DNA of 64,000 bases from Treponema parvum (GTDB lineage: Bacteria; Spirochaetota; Spirochaetia; Treponematales; Treponemataceae): the NCBI RefSeq assembly GCF_017893965.1, contig NZ_CP054142.1, positions 2,170,001-2,234,000 of the forward strand, given 5' to 3'. The notes under the pieces were generated by a model. It searched no databases and was not told the origin of the DNA. It saw only the letters and a list, made by a program, of their open reading frames with translations. Position 1 is the stretch's first letter, and each line of letters begins with the position of its first letter. Both the position numbers and the translations under genes were made by a program. Below are positions 24,823 through 33,372 of this stretch, in pieces.

Positions 24823-26418
24823 ATGTCTGAAAATTTTTTTTCATATCCGAAAGGCTGCGTTTTTAAAACGCTTAAAAACATAAAAGGTAAGCACATTACG
24901 GTCATGGGGCTCGGTCTTAACGGAGGAGGAGAAGCTTCGGTGCGCTTTTTTTTACAAAAAGGCGCGTTCGTAACCGTAACCGATATGAAAACCGAAGACG
25001 AGCTTAAGCCTTCCGTCGAGCGCCTTGAAAAAGATCCGTCGATAGACAAATCGCATCTTACTTACCGGCTGGGCGAACACAGGATCGAAGATTTTTCATC
25101 GGCGGACTGCGTCATAAAAAATCCGGGCGTAAAGATAGTCGGAAACAAATTTCTTGCGGCGGCAAGAGCGATTGAAACCGACATAAGCATATTTTTGTAT
25201 TTTTCAAAAGCTCCCGTAATTGCCGTTACCGGAAGCAAGGGAAAATCTTCGACGGCAAGCGCAATTCATTACGGACTTTGCAGGGCGGGTTTTAATGCTT
25301 TTTTAGGAGGAAATATTACCGTCAGCCCTCTCACATTTTTAGACGAAACATCGGAAAAAACTCCCGTCGTATTGGAACTTTCAAGTTGGCAGTTGGCTGA
25401 TTTGCGCGGACGGGGAACTCTTAAACCTGAAATCGCAATAATAACAAAGATAGTTCCCGACCACCAAAACTGGTACGGCAGTATGGAAAGCTATGTTGCA
25501 GATAAGCGTTTGATCTATGAAAATCAGACGTCCGAAGATTTTACCGTCATAGACGCGGGCGCCGACGAGCCGGAAGCGGCGCCCAAGACGGGCGGAACAT
25601 GGGGCGATCTATTCGCATCGGAAACAAAGGGAACCGTTTTGCGCTACGGCAAAGCTCCTCTGCCTAAAGGCGTTTTGGGAGTGTGGCAGGAAGGATACGG
25701 CAAGAATTTTTCGGGAAAGTCGAGACTTCCGCTTAACGGTTCGGTAAGCGAAGAGATCATTCTAAAAGAACTTTCCGTTCCCGGGCCGCACATGAAAGCG
25801 AATGTCCTTAACGCGGCATTGGTACTAAGGCTTTTCGGAATTTCAAGCGAGCGCACCGCTCAAATACTCAAAGATTGGCCGGGAATTCCGCATCGTCTGC
25901 AATTTTTTTATGAATGGAAGCGAAACGCCTCAGGCGCGGGCGGCCGGAAAGACGAGGGGCAAAAGTTTACTTACCGCTTTTACAACGATTCCTGCGCTAC
26001 GGTTCCGGAGGCTGCGGCCGCCGCGACGCAATCGTTCGATCGCCCGATTATTTTAATCGCAGGCGGAACGGATAAGGATCTTGATTTTTCCGCTCTTTCA
26101 AAAGTTCTGTCGCAAAAGAAAAAAACGGCCGTTCCCGTGAGAGCGCTTTACCTTTTATCAGGAAGCGGCACCGACAAACTCATAAAACGGCTTTATCCGG
26201 ACGGCACAAAATATAAGGGGCCCTTCGATTCCCTTTCGGATTTGCTTAAAACTTTGAAAGCGGATCTTGAAGATCCTTGCGCCCGACACGACAGCGATGA
26301 AAAATACGGTTTTATTCCCATCGTGTTTTCACCGGGAGCGACATCTTTCGGAATGTTTGTAAACGAATTCGACCGCGGCGAAAAATTTATGACGGAAGTA
26401 AAAAAGATTTTTACTTAA
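24823..26418 (+). CDS. murD: UDP-N-acetylmuramoylalanine--D-glutamate ligase
   Basis: 531 residues, longer than the usual ~450. It adds D-Glu to UDP-MurNAc-L-Ala. Seen: Rossmann start ITVMGLGLNGGGEASVRFF, KNPGV, ATP loop AVTGSKGKSSTASAIHYGL, LELSSWQLADL, PDHQNWYGSMESYVADK, and C-terminal IPHRLQFFYEW and FSPGATSFGMFVNEFDRGEKF. The extra length is mostly in a central linker (~residues 240-330). GGAG precedes the ATG. Confidence 0.94.
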   Translation: MSENFFSYPKGCVFKTLKNIKGKHITVMGLGLNGGGEASVRFFLQKGAFVTVTDMKTEDELKPSVERLEKDPSIDKSHLTYRLGEHRIEDFSSADCVIKNPGVKIVGNKFLAAARAIETDISIFLYFSKAPVIAVTGSKGKSSTASAIHYGLCRAGFNAFLGGNITVSPLTFLDETSEKTPVVLELSSWQLADLRGRGTLKPEIAIITKIVPDHQNWYGSMESYVADKRLIYENQTSEDFTVIDAGADEPEAAPKTGGTWGDLFASETKGTVLRYGKAPLPKGVLGVWQEGYGKNFSGKSRLPLNGSVSEEIILKELSVPGPHMKANVLNAALVLRLFGISSERTAQILKDWPGIPHRLQFFYEWKRNASGAGGRKDEGQKFTYRFYNDSCATVPEAAAAATQSFDRPIILIAGGTDKDLDFSALSKVLSQKKKTAVPVRALYLLSGSGTDKLIKRLYPDGTKYKGPFDSLSDLLKTLKADLEDPCARHDSDEKYGFIPIVFSPGATSFGMFVNEFDRGEKFMTEVKKIFT

Positions 26419-26486
26419 ACACTGTGCGCCAGGCAATAAAAAGCTCTCGACAAAAAACTCATAAAGTGCGGTTTTTCTTGATTTGA

Positions 26487-27020
26487 TTAATTTCGTTTAG
26501 GCTTCGTGAATTTAAAATACTTCGGCGCTTTATAATCTATAAACCAGCCGCCGTTGTAAAATCCGTTTTCATCGGAAGTAGGGCTCACAAATAAGACCTT
26601 TATAGGATTTTCCGTATTATAATAAAAAAGGTTTGATTCCCACTGCTTTTTGTTTTCAACGTAAAAGTCATTCTGCCTGTCAATCGGCGTATAAAAACCG
26701 ATCTTATATTTTCCCGGCTTTATTAGAAGATGCATAGCCATTCCGCCTGAAAGATAATATGCTCTCTCGTAAGGTATGCCTCCCTTGCTGCGGTTTATCC
26801 AAGCATAGTTTGCTCTAGCTTTAACGTACGTAACATCTTCTCCCGTTTCGGCGTCTTCCAGCCTAAGCCAGCAGCGCACGTCGTTCATACCGCCGGAATT
26901 TTCAGGTCTGTATATTATGAGCGACCACGGATTATGCTTTAACGCGGGCGGATTTTCACCTGTGAGCGTAAAACATTGAGAAGTTAAAAAAAACAGCCAA
27001 AAAAAATATTTTACTTTCAT
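26487..27020 (-). CDS. Exported protein of unknown function
   Basis: 177 residues from the ATG at 27020; an earlier ATG at 27071 would put a charged tail in front of the signal peptide. Signal peptide MKVKYFFWLFFLTSQCFTLTG, then a beta-rich body (WSLIIYRPENSGGMNDVRCWLRLEDAETGEDVTYVKA..., LIKPGKYKIGFYTP) and a basic end (KFTKPKRN). No family recognised. It is convergent with murD and divergent from the epimerase gene. Confidence 0.7.
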   Translation of the reverse strand: MKVKYFFWLFFLTSQCFTLTGENPPALKHNPWSLIIYRPENSGGMNDVRCWLRLEDAETGEDVTYVKARANYAWINRSKGGIPYERAYYLSGGMAMHLLIKPGKYKIGFYTPIDRQNDFYVENKKQWESNLFYYNTENPIKVLFVSPTSDENGFYNGGWFIDYKAPKYFKFTKPKRN

Positions 27021-27261
27021 GCCGCGCCCCCAGCCGCTCAATTTCTGCCGAAACCGTATGGAATTTATCATTTTACGGTCGGTTTGCGTGTGTTTTATGA
27101 AAAGATTAAAAGAAAATTCTCATAAACCCTTTACATTATAACGGCAACAGCTATAATTTTATCATAAAAACTGACAAATGAAGCGAAACCGCCGCTCACG
27201 GCATTTTCGGTCAGGACACAAAGCTCCGTCAGGCGGCGCTAAAAAAACAAGAGGAACATCT

Positions 27262-28119
27262 ATGAAACACAAGTATGCGCTCGGTATGTATGAAAAAGCG
27301 GTCCCTGCGGATCTTTCATGGAAAGAAAAACTTACCGCGGCAAAAGACGCGAGATACGACTTTATGGAAGTCAGCATAGACGAAACCGATGAAAAACTTT
27401 CCCGGCTGGATATGACGAAAACGGAACTTAGACGGATAATAGACGCCCAGTTTGAAACGGAGCTCCCCATACGATCCCTGTGCCTTTCCGCCCATAGGAA
27501 ATATCCCTTGGGAAGTAACGATCCGAAGATCGAGGCAAAAAGCCTTGAGATCATGGAAAAATCCTTGGAATTTTCGGCGAAAATAGGCGTGCGGGTGATA
27601 ATGCTTGCAGGCTACGACGTTTATTACGAAACTTCCACAGAAGAGACGGTTTTACGATTCGGCCGCAACCTTGAAAAATGCGTCGAGATGGCCAGCCGCA
27701 GCGGAATAATTTTGGCGTTCGAAACAATGGAAACTCCTTTTATGAACACAACCGAAAAGGCGATGAACTACGTGAATAAAATAAACAGCGCCTTTCTTTC
27801 GGTTTATCCCGACATAGGAAATATAAACAACGCCGCGATAACTTACGGAAATGACGTACTGGATGACCTTAAGAAAGCGCAAGGTCACATAGTGGGATTG
27901 CATCTTAAAGAAACCGTGCCCGGGAAATTCCGCGACATGATGTACGGCCAAGGAATCGTAGACTTTCCTTCAGCCATAAAAACCGCGTGGGAAATGGGCG
28001 TGCGGCGTTATGTTACGGAATTCTGGTACCTGGGAGAAGCAGACTGGAAAGAGCGGCTCTCTTTTGCCAGAAAGACTATGGGAAACTTATTGGATATTCA
28101 GGAAAAACGAGCGACATAA
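27262..28119 (+). CDS. L-ribulose/xylulose-5-phosphate 3-epimerase (UlaE/SgbU-like)
   Basis: 285 residues, TIM-barrel AP endonuclease-2/UlaE family. Seen: LGMYEKAVPADLSWKEKL, FMEVSIDETDEKLSRLDM, CLSAHRKYPLGS, VIMLAGYDVYYE, ILAFETMETPFMNTTEKA, YPDIGNINNAA and GLHLKETVPGKFRDMMYGQG, with the metal-binding Glu, Asp, His and Glu positions present. The start at 27262 follows GAGGA by 6 nt. It probably epimerises L-xylulose/L-ribulose phosphates in pentose or ascorbate use; the exact substrate is not fixed by sequence. It stands alone. Confidence 0.88.
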   Translation: MKHKYALGMYEKAVPADLSWKEKLTAAKDARYDFMEVSIDETDEKLSRLDMTKTELRRIIDAQFETELPIRSLCLSAHRKYPLGSNDPKIEAKSLEIMEKSLEFSAKIGVRVIMLAGYDVYYETSTEETVLRFGRNLEKCVEMASRSGIILAFETMETPFMNTTEKAMNYVNKINSAFLSVYPDIGNINNAAITYGNDVLDDLKKAQGHIVGLHLKETVPGKFRDMMYGQGIVDFPSAIKTAWEMGVRRYVTEFWYLGEADWKERLSFARKTMGNLLDIQEKRAT

Positions 28120-28274
28120 AACCGCGACGCATCGGCTGCAACAATATGACGGTTGCCCGAAATATGCTGATCGCAATAGTGCGCCGATTGACGAGACGCA
28201 GCGGCCGCTGAAATGGCGGCACCGAGCCAGAAACAAAGCCGCTTCTTTTAGATGCCGTCAGAGCTAGGCCTAGC

Positions 28275-29507
28275 CTATATTTTATTTCCCCAAGGATCTA
28301 TGCGACAATAAGTCGCGCTGCGTTCCGCCCCTACCGAAACTATCCCCACAGGCGTTCCCGTAAACGATTCGATAAATTCCACGTAATCTTTCGCTTCTTT
28401 AGGCATTTTTTTGTATGAAGACGACGAACTGAGCGGAGTTTTCCAGCCTTTGAATTTTTGAAGGACGGGCTTCACTTTGTTTAAAGCGGGAATGCTTGCA
28501 GGAAAATCGGTAACTATTTTTCCGTCAATTTCATAAGCGATACAGGCTTCGATCTCATCCATCGAGTCGTAAATGTCAAGATGCGTCAAAACAAGGGAAT
28601 CTATTGAGTTCACATGGCAGGCATAGCGCAGAGCCACAAGGTCAAGATAACCGCAGCGGCGCGGGCGCCCCGTAGTAACGCCGAATTCATTTCCTGTATT
28701 TCGTATAAATTCGCAAAGCTCGCTCTCAGTAGACGCGTTAAATTCCGTCGGCATAGGGCCGTTCCCTACGCGTGTTTGATAAGCCTTAAAAACGCCCAAT
28801 ATTCTGTCAAGCCTTCTGGGGCCTACGCCCGCGCCGCTTGAAGCGCCCGAAGCGCACGAAGCTCCGGATGAAACATAGGGGTAAGTACCGCTGTCAAGAT
28901 CGAGCATTGCGCCCTGCGCGCCTTCGAACAATATATTTTCATTACGGTATTCCCACATCTTTGCGGCGATATCCACCCGCATGGCAAGAAGTCTTTCCGT
29001 ATACGGCGCAAGGAAATCCCTGTCGTCCTTGTCCAGATCGGCAATTCTTTCGTCCCAATCCATATCCGCAAGGCGAATTCCGTCGCGTTCGGATTTCATC
29101 GAATATGTCGTCCCTATTCCGCGGCCGGTTGTACCGATCGGACGTTTTCTCGCAGCGTCGCGATCTTTATCCATCTTTCTGTAACAGGGAAGAACTATAT
29201 GAGCGCGGTCGGAAATAAACACGCGTCCTTCCCATTTTATGCCGTTATCGCTTAGCATTTGCAGTTCTTTAAACAGAGCTTCCGGATCTATAACCATGCC
29301 GGAACCCAAAAAAACCGATTTTTGAGGATGCAAAATTCCTGAAGGAATTTGGTGCAAAGCATATTTTTTGCCGTCCACAACTATGGTATGCCCTGCATTC
29401 GCTCCGCCGGCATAGCGAACGACGTATTTTGCCTTTTCCGCTAAAAAATCAACTATCTTGCCCTTTCCTTCGTCGCCCCATTGCGCGCCCATAACAACAA
29501 CGTTCAT
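28275..29507 (-). CDS. purA: Adenylosuccinate synthetase
   Basis: 410 residues. It joins IMP and aspartate with GTP to make adenylosuccinate. Seen: N-terminal GAQWGDEGKGKIVDFLAEKA, RYAGGANAGHTIVVDGKKY, HQIPSGIL, RPIGTTGRGIGTTYSMK, LFEGAQGAMLDLDSGTYPYVSS, and TTGRPRRCGYLD. It is about 20 residues shorter than the usual form. A GGAGGCGG site lies before the ATG. Window context (apt at 56.5 kb, guaB at 61.1 kb) suggests salvage-based purine supply, but these loci are unlinked. Positions 28120-28274 before it hold no gene. Confidence 0.96.
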   Translation of the reverse strand: MNVVVMGAQWGDEGKGKIVDFLAEKAKYVVRYAGGANAGHTIVVDGKKYALHQIPSGILHPQKSVFLGSGMVIDPEALFKELQMLSDNGIKWEGRVFISDRAHIVLPCYRKMDKDRDAARKRPIGTTGRGIGTTYSMKSERDGIRLADMDWDERIADLDKDDRDFLAPYTERLLAMRVDIAAKMWEYRNENILFEGAQGAMLDLDSGTYPYVSSGASCASGASSGAGVGPRRLDRILGVFKAYQTRVGNGPMPTEFNASTESELCEFIRNTGNEFGVTTGRPRRCGYLDLVALRYACHVNSIDSLVLTHLDIYDSMDEIEACIAYEIDGKIVTDFPASIPALNKVKPVLQKFKGWKTPLSSSSSYKKMPKEAKDYVEFIESFTGTPVGIVSVGAERSATYCRIDPWGNKI

Positions 29508-29599
29508 TTACCGCCTCCGACGCTAAACGCAGATTTATTCAGCCAAACAAAAAAATATTATCATAAAAATTCGATATTTTCAATTAACGTGTTGGCCTC

Positions 29600-29628
29600 T
29601 TGACAGCAAACTACGGTTATAGTATTTT
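29600..29628 (+). promoter_or_regulatory. Promoter of the RRM protein gene, with long leader
   Basis: TTGACA (29600-29605), 17 bp, TATTTT (29623-29628). The start codon is at 29782, so the leader is about 145 nt, beginning with a T-rich run; this is unlike the very short leaders elsewhere in the window. Confidence 0.55.
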
Positions 29629-29781
29629 TTTTTTAGATCCGTGTTCTTTAAGACGGTGCTGAAAACTTATATTTCCTTGCGGTTGTGTGGTTAATTCAGA
29701 TTACAGTATTAAGAAAACGATGATTTGCAGCTGGCATACAGCAAAAAAAAGAGAGGGCCTGACAAAGGCGAAAGGAACATT

Positions 29782-30072
29782 ATGTCCAAAAAAATTTATG
29801 TTGGTAATCTGAATTACGCAACAACAGAAGACACGCTGAGCAATCTTTTTGCTCAGTACGGAGAAGTAGTTTCCGCTACTGTTATCAAAGACCGCAACAC
29901 ACAGCAGTCAAAGGGCTTCGGCTTTATTGAAATGGCCGATGAAAACGCCGCAGACGCTGCGATTGCAACGCTCAACGGCAAGGAAGTTGACGGGCGCCGC
30001 GTACGCGTAAACGTTGCGGAAGAAAAACCGCGCAAGCCGCGTTTTAATCACGACGACGGCGGACATTTCTGA
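29782..30072 (+). CDS. RRM-domain RNA-binding protein
   Basis: 96 residues, a single RNA recognition motif: RNP2 KIYVGNLNY at the N-terminus and RNP1 KGFGFIEM near residue 50, then a short basic/His tail (EEKPRKPRFNHDDGGHF). Bacterial RRM proteins of this size are usually abundant cold- or stress-linked RNA-binding proteins. An AAAGGA site lies before the ATG. A long leader and a strong terminator indicate a monocistronic, highly expressed unit, possibly autoregulated through its leader (inference). Confidence 0.94.
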   Translation: MSKKIYVGNLNYATTEDTLSNLFAQYGEVVSATVIKDRNTQQSKGFGFIEMADENAADAAIATLNGKEVDGRRVRVNVAEEKPRKPRFNHDDGGHF

Positions 30073-30075
30073 TGT

Positions 30076-30116
30076 AAAAAAAGCCTGCTGCAAAACGTCT
30101 GCGGCGGGCTTTTTAT
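30076..30116 (+). terminator. Intrinsic terminator of the RRM gene
   Basis: A-tract, stem GCCTGCTGC (30083-30091) / GCGGCGGGC (30101-30109, with two wobble/mismatch pairs), loop of 9 nt, then TTTTT. It starts 4 bp after the stop codon. Confidence 0.85.
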
Positions 30117-30194
30117 TTGTCTTTATCAGGTCGTTCGATCATTACCGGAAATTTCAAATCGGCAGTTCGGCGGTGATGATTTTAAATTTACAAA

Positions 30195-31259
30195 ATGGAA
30201 AAATTTTCTACCGATTTTCTTAACGCATACAAGCAATTTACAGCCATGGATTGCGATCGCTGCGCCTTTATCCGCGAATACCTTGCATCGCGCGGCGTAG
30301 ACAGTTCCGTAATCCCGATCGACGAAAGACGACACATTCACGTAAGTTTTTCATCAACGGCGTACAGCCCGCTCTTCCGCATAAAAACGATAATAGCGCA
30401 TTACGACAGAACGCCCGGAAGTCCCGGCGCAAACGACAACTCTTCGTCCGTCATAAGCGTTATGAACCTTGCAGCGCGGCTTTCAAAAATGGGAGGCGTC
30501 CACAACGTAAGGATATTTTTTACGGACGGCGAAGAATTTTCCCAAAAAATAACCGAACATGAAATCGGGGCCGCTGAAGCAATTCAAAATAACGCCGAGC
30601 GGCAGAATGCGTCGAAAAATGGCAGCCTCAGGGAAGCAGCGGACGAGGAGATTTTTTCAAAGCGGGCGGCAAGCGTAAGGCAGATAGGATCTTACGCTCT
30701 CGTAAATCATTTAAAAAAACTGGGACTTAAAAATGACGACGTATACGTTTTTGACTGTACGGGACGCGGAACCGTCCCGATTTTAGGCGAAACCGATTTG
30801 CCTGAAGGAACGCCTCAATCATTAAAAAGACAGTTTTCAGACCTTGAAAATCGCACAAAGGCGCTCATACGCTCGGTATCTCCGCAATTTCTTACGCTGC
30901 CCATTTCGTACAGCGACAACGCAGCCTTTTTGGCATGCCAAATTCCCGCCCTTGTGATCACCATGCTGCCGGAAGACGAAGCCGTAAGCTATATGAAAAA
31001 CCTGTTAAAATCGAAGGAATTAAAGAATTTCGTTCTGCGCCGTCACATAGGAGCCGCTCAGGATTTAAAACCAAAGTCTTTTGCCGCAGACTATGAAGAT
31101 TCCGTTTTGCTTAAGGAATTTGAAATAAGAAGCAAACTCCCCGACACTTGGAAACTCTTTCACACCGAGTACGATTCCATCGAAAGTCTTACACCCGAAA
31201 GTTTTACCGTCATGGAAAAAATTCTTGACACATTGGCCTTATCAAAGACTATGGCGTAA
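30195..31259 (+). CDS. M28-family zinc peptidase-like protein
   Basis: 354 residues. Seen: metal site 1 IIAHYDRTPGSPGANDNSSSV (His, Asp and bridging Asp), the Glu pair in FTDGEEF, FDCTGRG, and SYSDNAAFLACQIPALVITML with a further Asp. This fits an M28 aminopeptidase or carboxypeptidase-like hydrolase. No signal peptide, so it is probably cytosolic. There is no Shine-Dalgarno; TTAAAT ends 7 nt before the ATG, with a weak -35 (TCGGCA), so this too may be a leaderless start. Substrate unknown. Confidence 0.82.
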   Translation: MEKFSTDFLNAYKQFTAMDCDRCAFIREYLASRGVDSSVIPIDERRHIHVSFSSTAYSPLFRIKTIIAHYDRTPGSPGANDNSSSVISVMNLAARLSKMGGVHNVRIFFTDGEEFSQKITEHEIGAAEAIQNNAERQNASKNGSLREAADEEIFSKRAASVRQIGSYALVNHLKKLGLKNDDVYVFDCTGRGTVPILGETDLPEGTPQSLKRQFSDLENRTKALIRSVSPQFLTLPISYSDNAAFLACQIPALVITMLPEDEAVSYMKNLLKSKELKNFVLRRHIGAAQDLKPKSFAADYEDSVLLKEFEIRSKLPDTWKLFHTEYDSIESLTPESFTVMEKILDTLALSKTMA

Positions 31260-31295
31260 AAACTGCATAAAACCGCCGAGCGGCCATTCGAAGTC

Positions 31296-32435
31296 TTACA
31301 CTTTTATCAAATCGTATTCTCTTGTACCCATGCCTATTTTTTCGGCATGGAGCAGTTGGACGCGCCAATCCGTAGTAGGATGAAACGAGCGCGAGACGTC
31401 ATGATTTATGATCTTTATATTGTCCATTACTGTATTGGGAAGCGGCGGCTGTCTCAGCATCGCGTCGCAGCAGGCTTGGTCAAGCGCAACGGCGTCGAAC
31501 GAAGCGAACATTCCCACGTCCGCAATCACGGGCGCGTCATTTTGGCTGTGGCAATCACAGTACGGCGATACGTCGACTATGAGCGAAATATGAAATTGAG
31601 GCCTGTTCTTTACGATCGCAGCCGCGTATTCGGCCATTTTACAGCTGAGCGTTTCCATGGAATTATCCTCGGAAGGATATATCGCATCCTGATTGCAATT
31701 GCCTATGCAGCGTCCGCAACCGGCGCAAAGCACATGGTTTATGCGCGCTACCATTCCCCGTCCCGCCTTGCCTTCAACTCCTGCGGAATCGAAAAAAGTT
31801 ATCGCTCCGTGAGCGCAGCCTTTTGCGCACTGCCCGCAGCCTATGCAAAGTTCTTCGTTTACAAGAGGTTTGCCGGCGTTATGCTGTTCCATCTTACCGG
31901 CGCGGCTTCCGCCTCCCATTCCTATGTTTTTAATTGCGCCTCCGATACCTGTAAGTTCATGCAGTTTAAAATGCGTGAGCGAAACAAGAACGTCGGCGTC
32001 CATCAAGGCTCGTCCCACTTTGGCTTCTTTTACGTATTCGCCTTCGGGAAACGGCACGTAGGCTTCGTCGGTTCCTTTAAGTCCGTCGGCAATGATCACA
32101 TGACATCCGGTCGAAAAAGGGCTAAAACCGTTCAAATAGGCGGCTTCCAAGTGATCTATGGCGTTTTTCCGCTGTCCTACATAAAGAGTATTGCAGTCCG
32201 TTAAAAAAGGAACGCCGCCCAAATCCTTGATCGAGTCGGCAACGGCCTTCGCGTAATTGGGACGAAGATAAGAAATATTCCCCGGCTCTCCGAAATGAAT
32301 CTTTATCGCCGTAAATTTTCCGCTAAAATCTATATTGCCTATTCCCGCAGTTTTTATGAGCCGCTGAAGTTTTTTAAGCAGGTCTTCGCTGCCCTTTGTT
32401 CTAAAATCGGTAAAATAAACCTTCGCCTTTTCCAT
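31296..32435 (-). CDS. DUF362 protein with two [4Fe-4S] clusters
   Basis: 379 residues. An N-terminal DUF362 domain (VYFTDFRTKGSEDLLKKLQRL..., KIHFGEPGNISYLRPNYAK, FLTDCNTLYVGQRKNAIDHLEAA, GIGGAIKNIGMGGGSRAGKMEQH) is followed by two ferredoxin motifs, CIGCGQCAKGCAHGAI and CAGCGRCIGNCNQDAI, and a C-terminal CDCHSQNDAPVIADVGMFASFDAVALDQAC. Redox role and partner unknown. AGGAG precedes the ATG. Confidence 0.9.
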   Translation of the reverse strand: MEKAKVYFTDFRTKGSEDLLKKLQRLIKTAGIGNIDFSGKFTAIKIHFGEPGNISYLRPNYAKAVADSIKDLGGVPFLTDCNTLYVGQRKNAIDHLEAAYLNGFSPFSTGCHVIIADGLKGTDEAYVPFPEGEYVKEAKVGRALMDADVLVSLTHFKLHELTGIGGAIKNIGMGGGSRAGKMEQHNAGKPLVNEELCIGCGQCAKGCAHGAITFFDSAGVEGKAGRGMVARINHVLCAGCGRCIGNCNQDAIYPSEDNSMETLSCKMAEYAAAIVKNRPQFHISLIVDVSPYCDCHSQNDAPVIADVGMFASFDAVALDQACCDAMLRQPPLPNTVMDNIKIINHDVSRSFHPTTDWRVQLLHAEKIGMGTREYDLIKV

Positions 32436-32605
32436 AAAATGCTCCTAGTTTGCAGTTTTCTTACAGTTTTCTTTTATGGAACAGTATATCACAAATCGGT
32501 ATGTCAAGTCAGAGACCGCATTTGACTTAGATTTTTACTTGAGGAAATTAGGTATATCGTAGCCGGATTCCAGCAGATGCATAGTAAATGAGTGACCGAG
32601 CCGGC

Positions 32606-32923
32606 TCAAGTGTTCTCCAACAAAGTCCCTATATTTCTTCGCGCGTATATTATACGGGCGACAGTCACTGTTTTTTCAGTTTCATTGACCTTGTAAAATA
32701 TAAAATAATTCTTAACCAGCAGTTTACGATATTCGTGCGTCAGCGATTTTATAGGCATGTAACACGGCGCTGAATAAGGAAAATCGGAAAGTAAGTCAAC
32801 TTTTTCAACGATTTCTTTTACTAAATTTTCAGCAGCAATGGGATTATCTAATTTGTCCATAATATAACCGGCTATTTCTTTTAAATCGTCCAAAGCGCAC
32901 GGCAAATATTCAATTTTGTACAT
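32606..32923 (-). CDS. ParE/RelE-family toxin
   Basis: 105 residues, RelE/ParE fold: EYLPCALDDLKEIAGYIMDKLDNPIAA at the start and YRKLLVKNYFIFYKV...VARIIYARRN at the end, the usual positions of toxin active-site and core residues. The start overlaps the antitoxin stop by 1 bp (TAATG), giving coupled translation. Whether it blocks gyrase (ParE) or cleaves mRNA (RelE) cannot be told from sequence. Confidence 0.9.
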   Translation of the reverse strand: MYKIEYLPCALDDLKEIAGYIMDKLDNPIAAENLVKEIVEKVDLLSDFPYSAPCYMPIKSLTHEYRKLLVKNYFIFYKVNETEKTVTVARIIYARRNIGTLLENT

Positions 32924-33189
32924 TATTTTACGATTACGTTTCGCAGTTCCTTCAGTACTTCTTTTGAGGAAAACCGTTTTCCTGTCAACGAGGCTTGCTT
33001 TTCAGCCTCTTGTAATTTATAATAAATTTCACTTTCAAATTGCATATCCTCAAAAAGTTCCATACTCATCACAACCATATCGGCATAACCGTTTTTTGTA
33101 AGAAATACCGGCTGCTGCGTTTTATGTATGATTTCCGAAATATCGGTAAAATTATTGCGCAAATCAGAAACAGGACGTATTGTTTTCAT
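32923..33189 (-). CDS. Phd/YefM-family antitoxin
   Basis: 88 residues: the N-terminal DNA-binding fold (MKTIRPVSDLRNNFTDISEIIHKTQQPVFLTKNGYADMVVMSMELFEDM) and a C-terminal toxin-neutralising helix. AGAGG precedes the ATG. Antitoxin first, toxin second is the normal order, and the pair is expected to be autorepressed. Confidence 0.92.
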   Translation of the reverse strand: MKTIRPVSDLRNNFTDISEIIHKTQQPVFLTKNGYADMVVMSMELFEDMQFESEIYYKLQEAEKQASLTGKRFSSKEVLKELRNVIVK

Positions 33190-33213
33190 GAAGACCTCTT
33201 ACACAAAATTTAG

Positions 33214-33223
33214 CATAATTATG
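33214..33223. promoter_or_regulatory. Palindrome in toxin-antitoxin promoter region
   Basis: Perfect 10-bp palindrome CATAATTATG about 25 bp before the antitoxin ATG, overlapping a weak -10-like region (TTGTCA upstream on the minus strand). Candidate operator for the antitoxin. Confidence 0.4.
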
Positions 33224-33243
33224 ATAAAAATTCAATGACAAGG

Positions 33244-33259
33244 TTGATACGCGGAGCCT
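33244..33259 (+). repeat. 16-bp intergenic repeat, copy 1
   Basis: TTGATACGCGGAGCCT, identical to 39183-39198, both in intergenic DNA. The rest of 33260-33372 shows nothing I recognise. Confidence 0.6.
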
Positions 33260-33372
33260 GTAAAAGGATAAAATGAGTTTGCAGGAACCCTTTATTTGCA
33301 AATGAAATCAAATACGCTGCGGCAGCGAGCAAGCAGTTTTTACGGCTCGAAAAGTTTCATATTACGGCAAAC

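Noticed and set aside
28120-28274. Overlapping short frames after the epimerase gene
   Set aside because: They extend from the epimerase in other frames, have no start signals, and run into the purA 3' end.
31347-32204. 285-codon plus-strand frame opposite the DUF362 gene
   Set aside because: The minus-strand frame has clear ferredoxin and DUF362 motifs with a ribosome binding site; the antisense frame has none.
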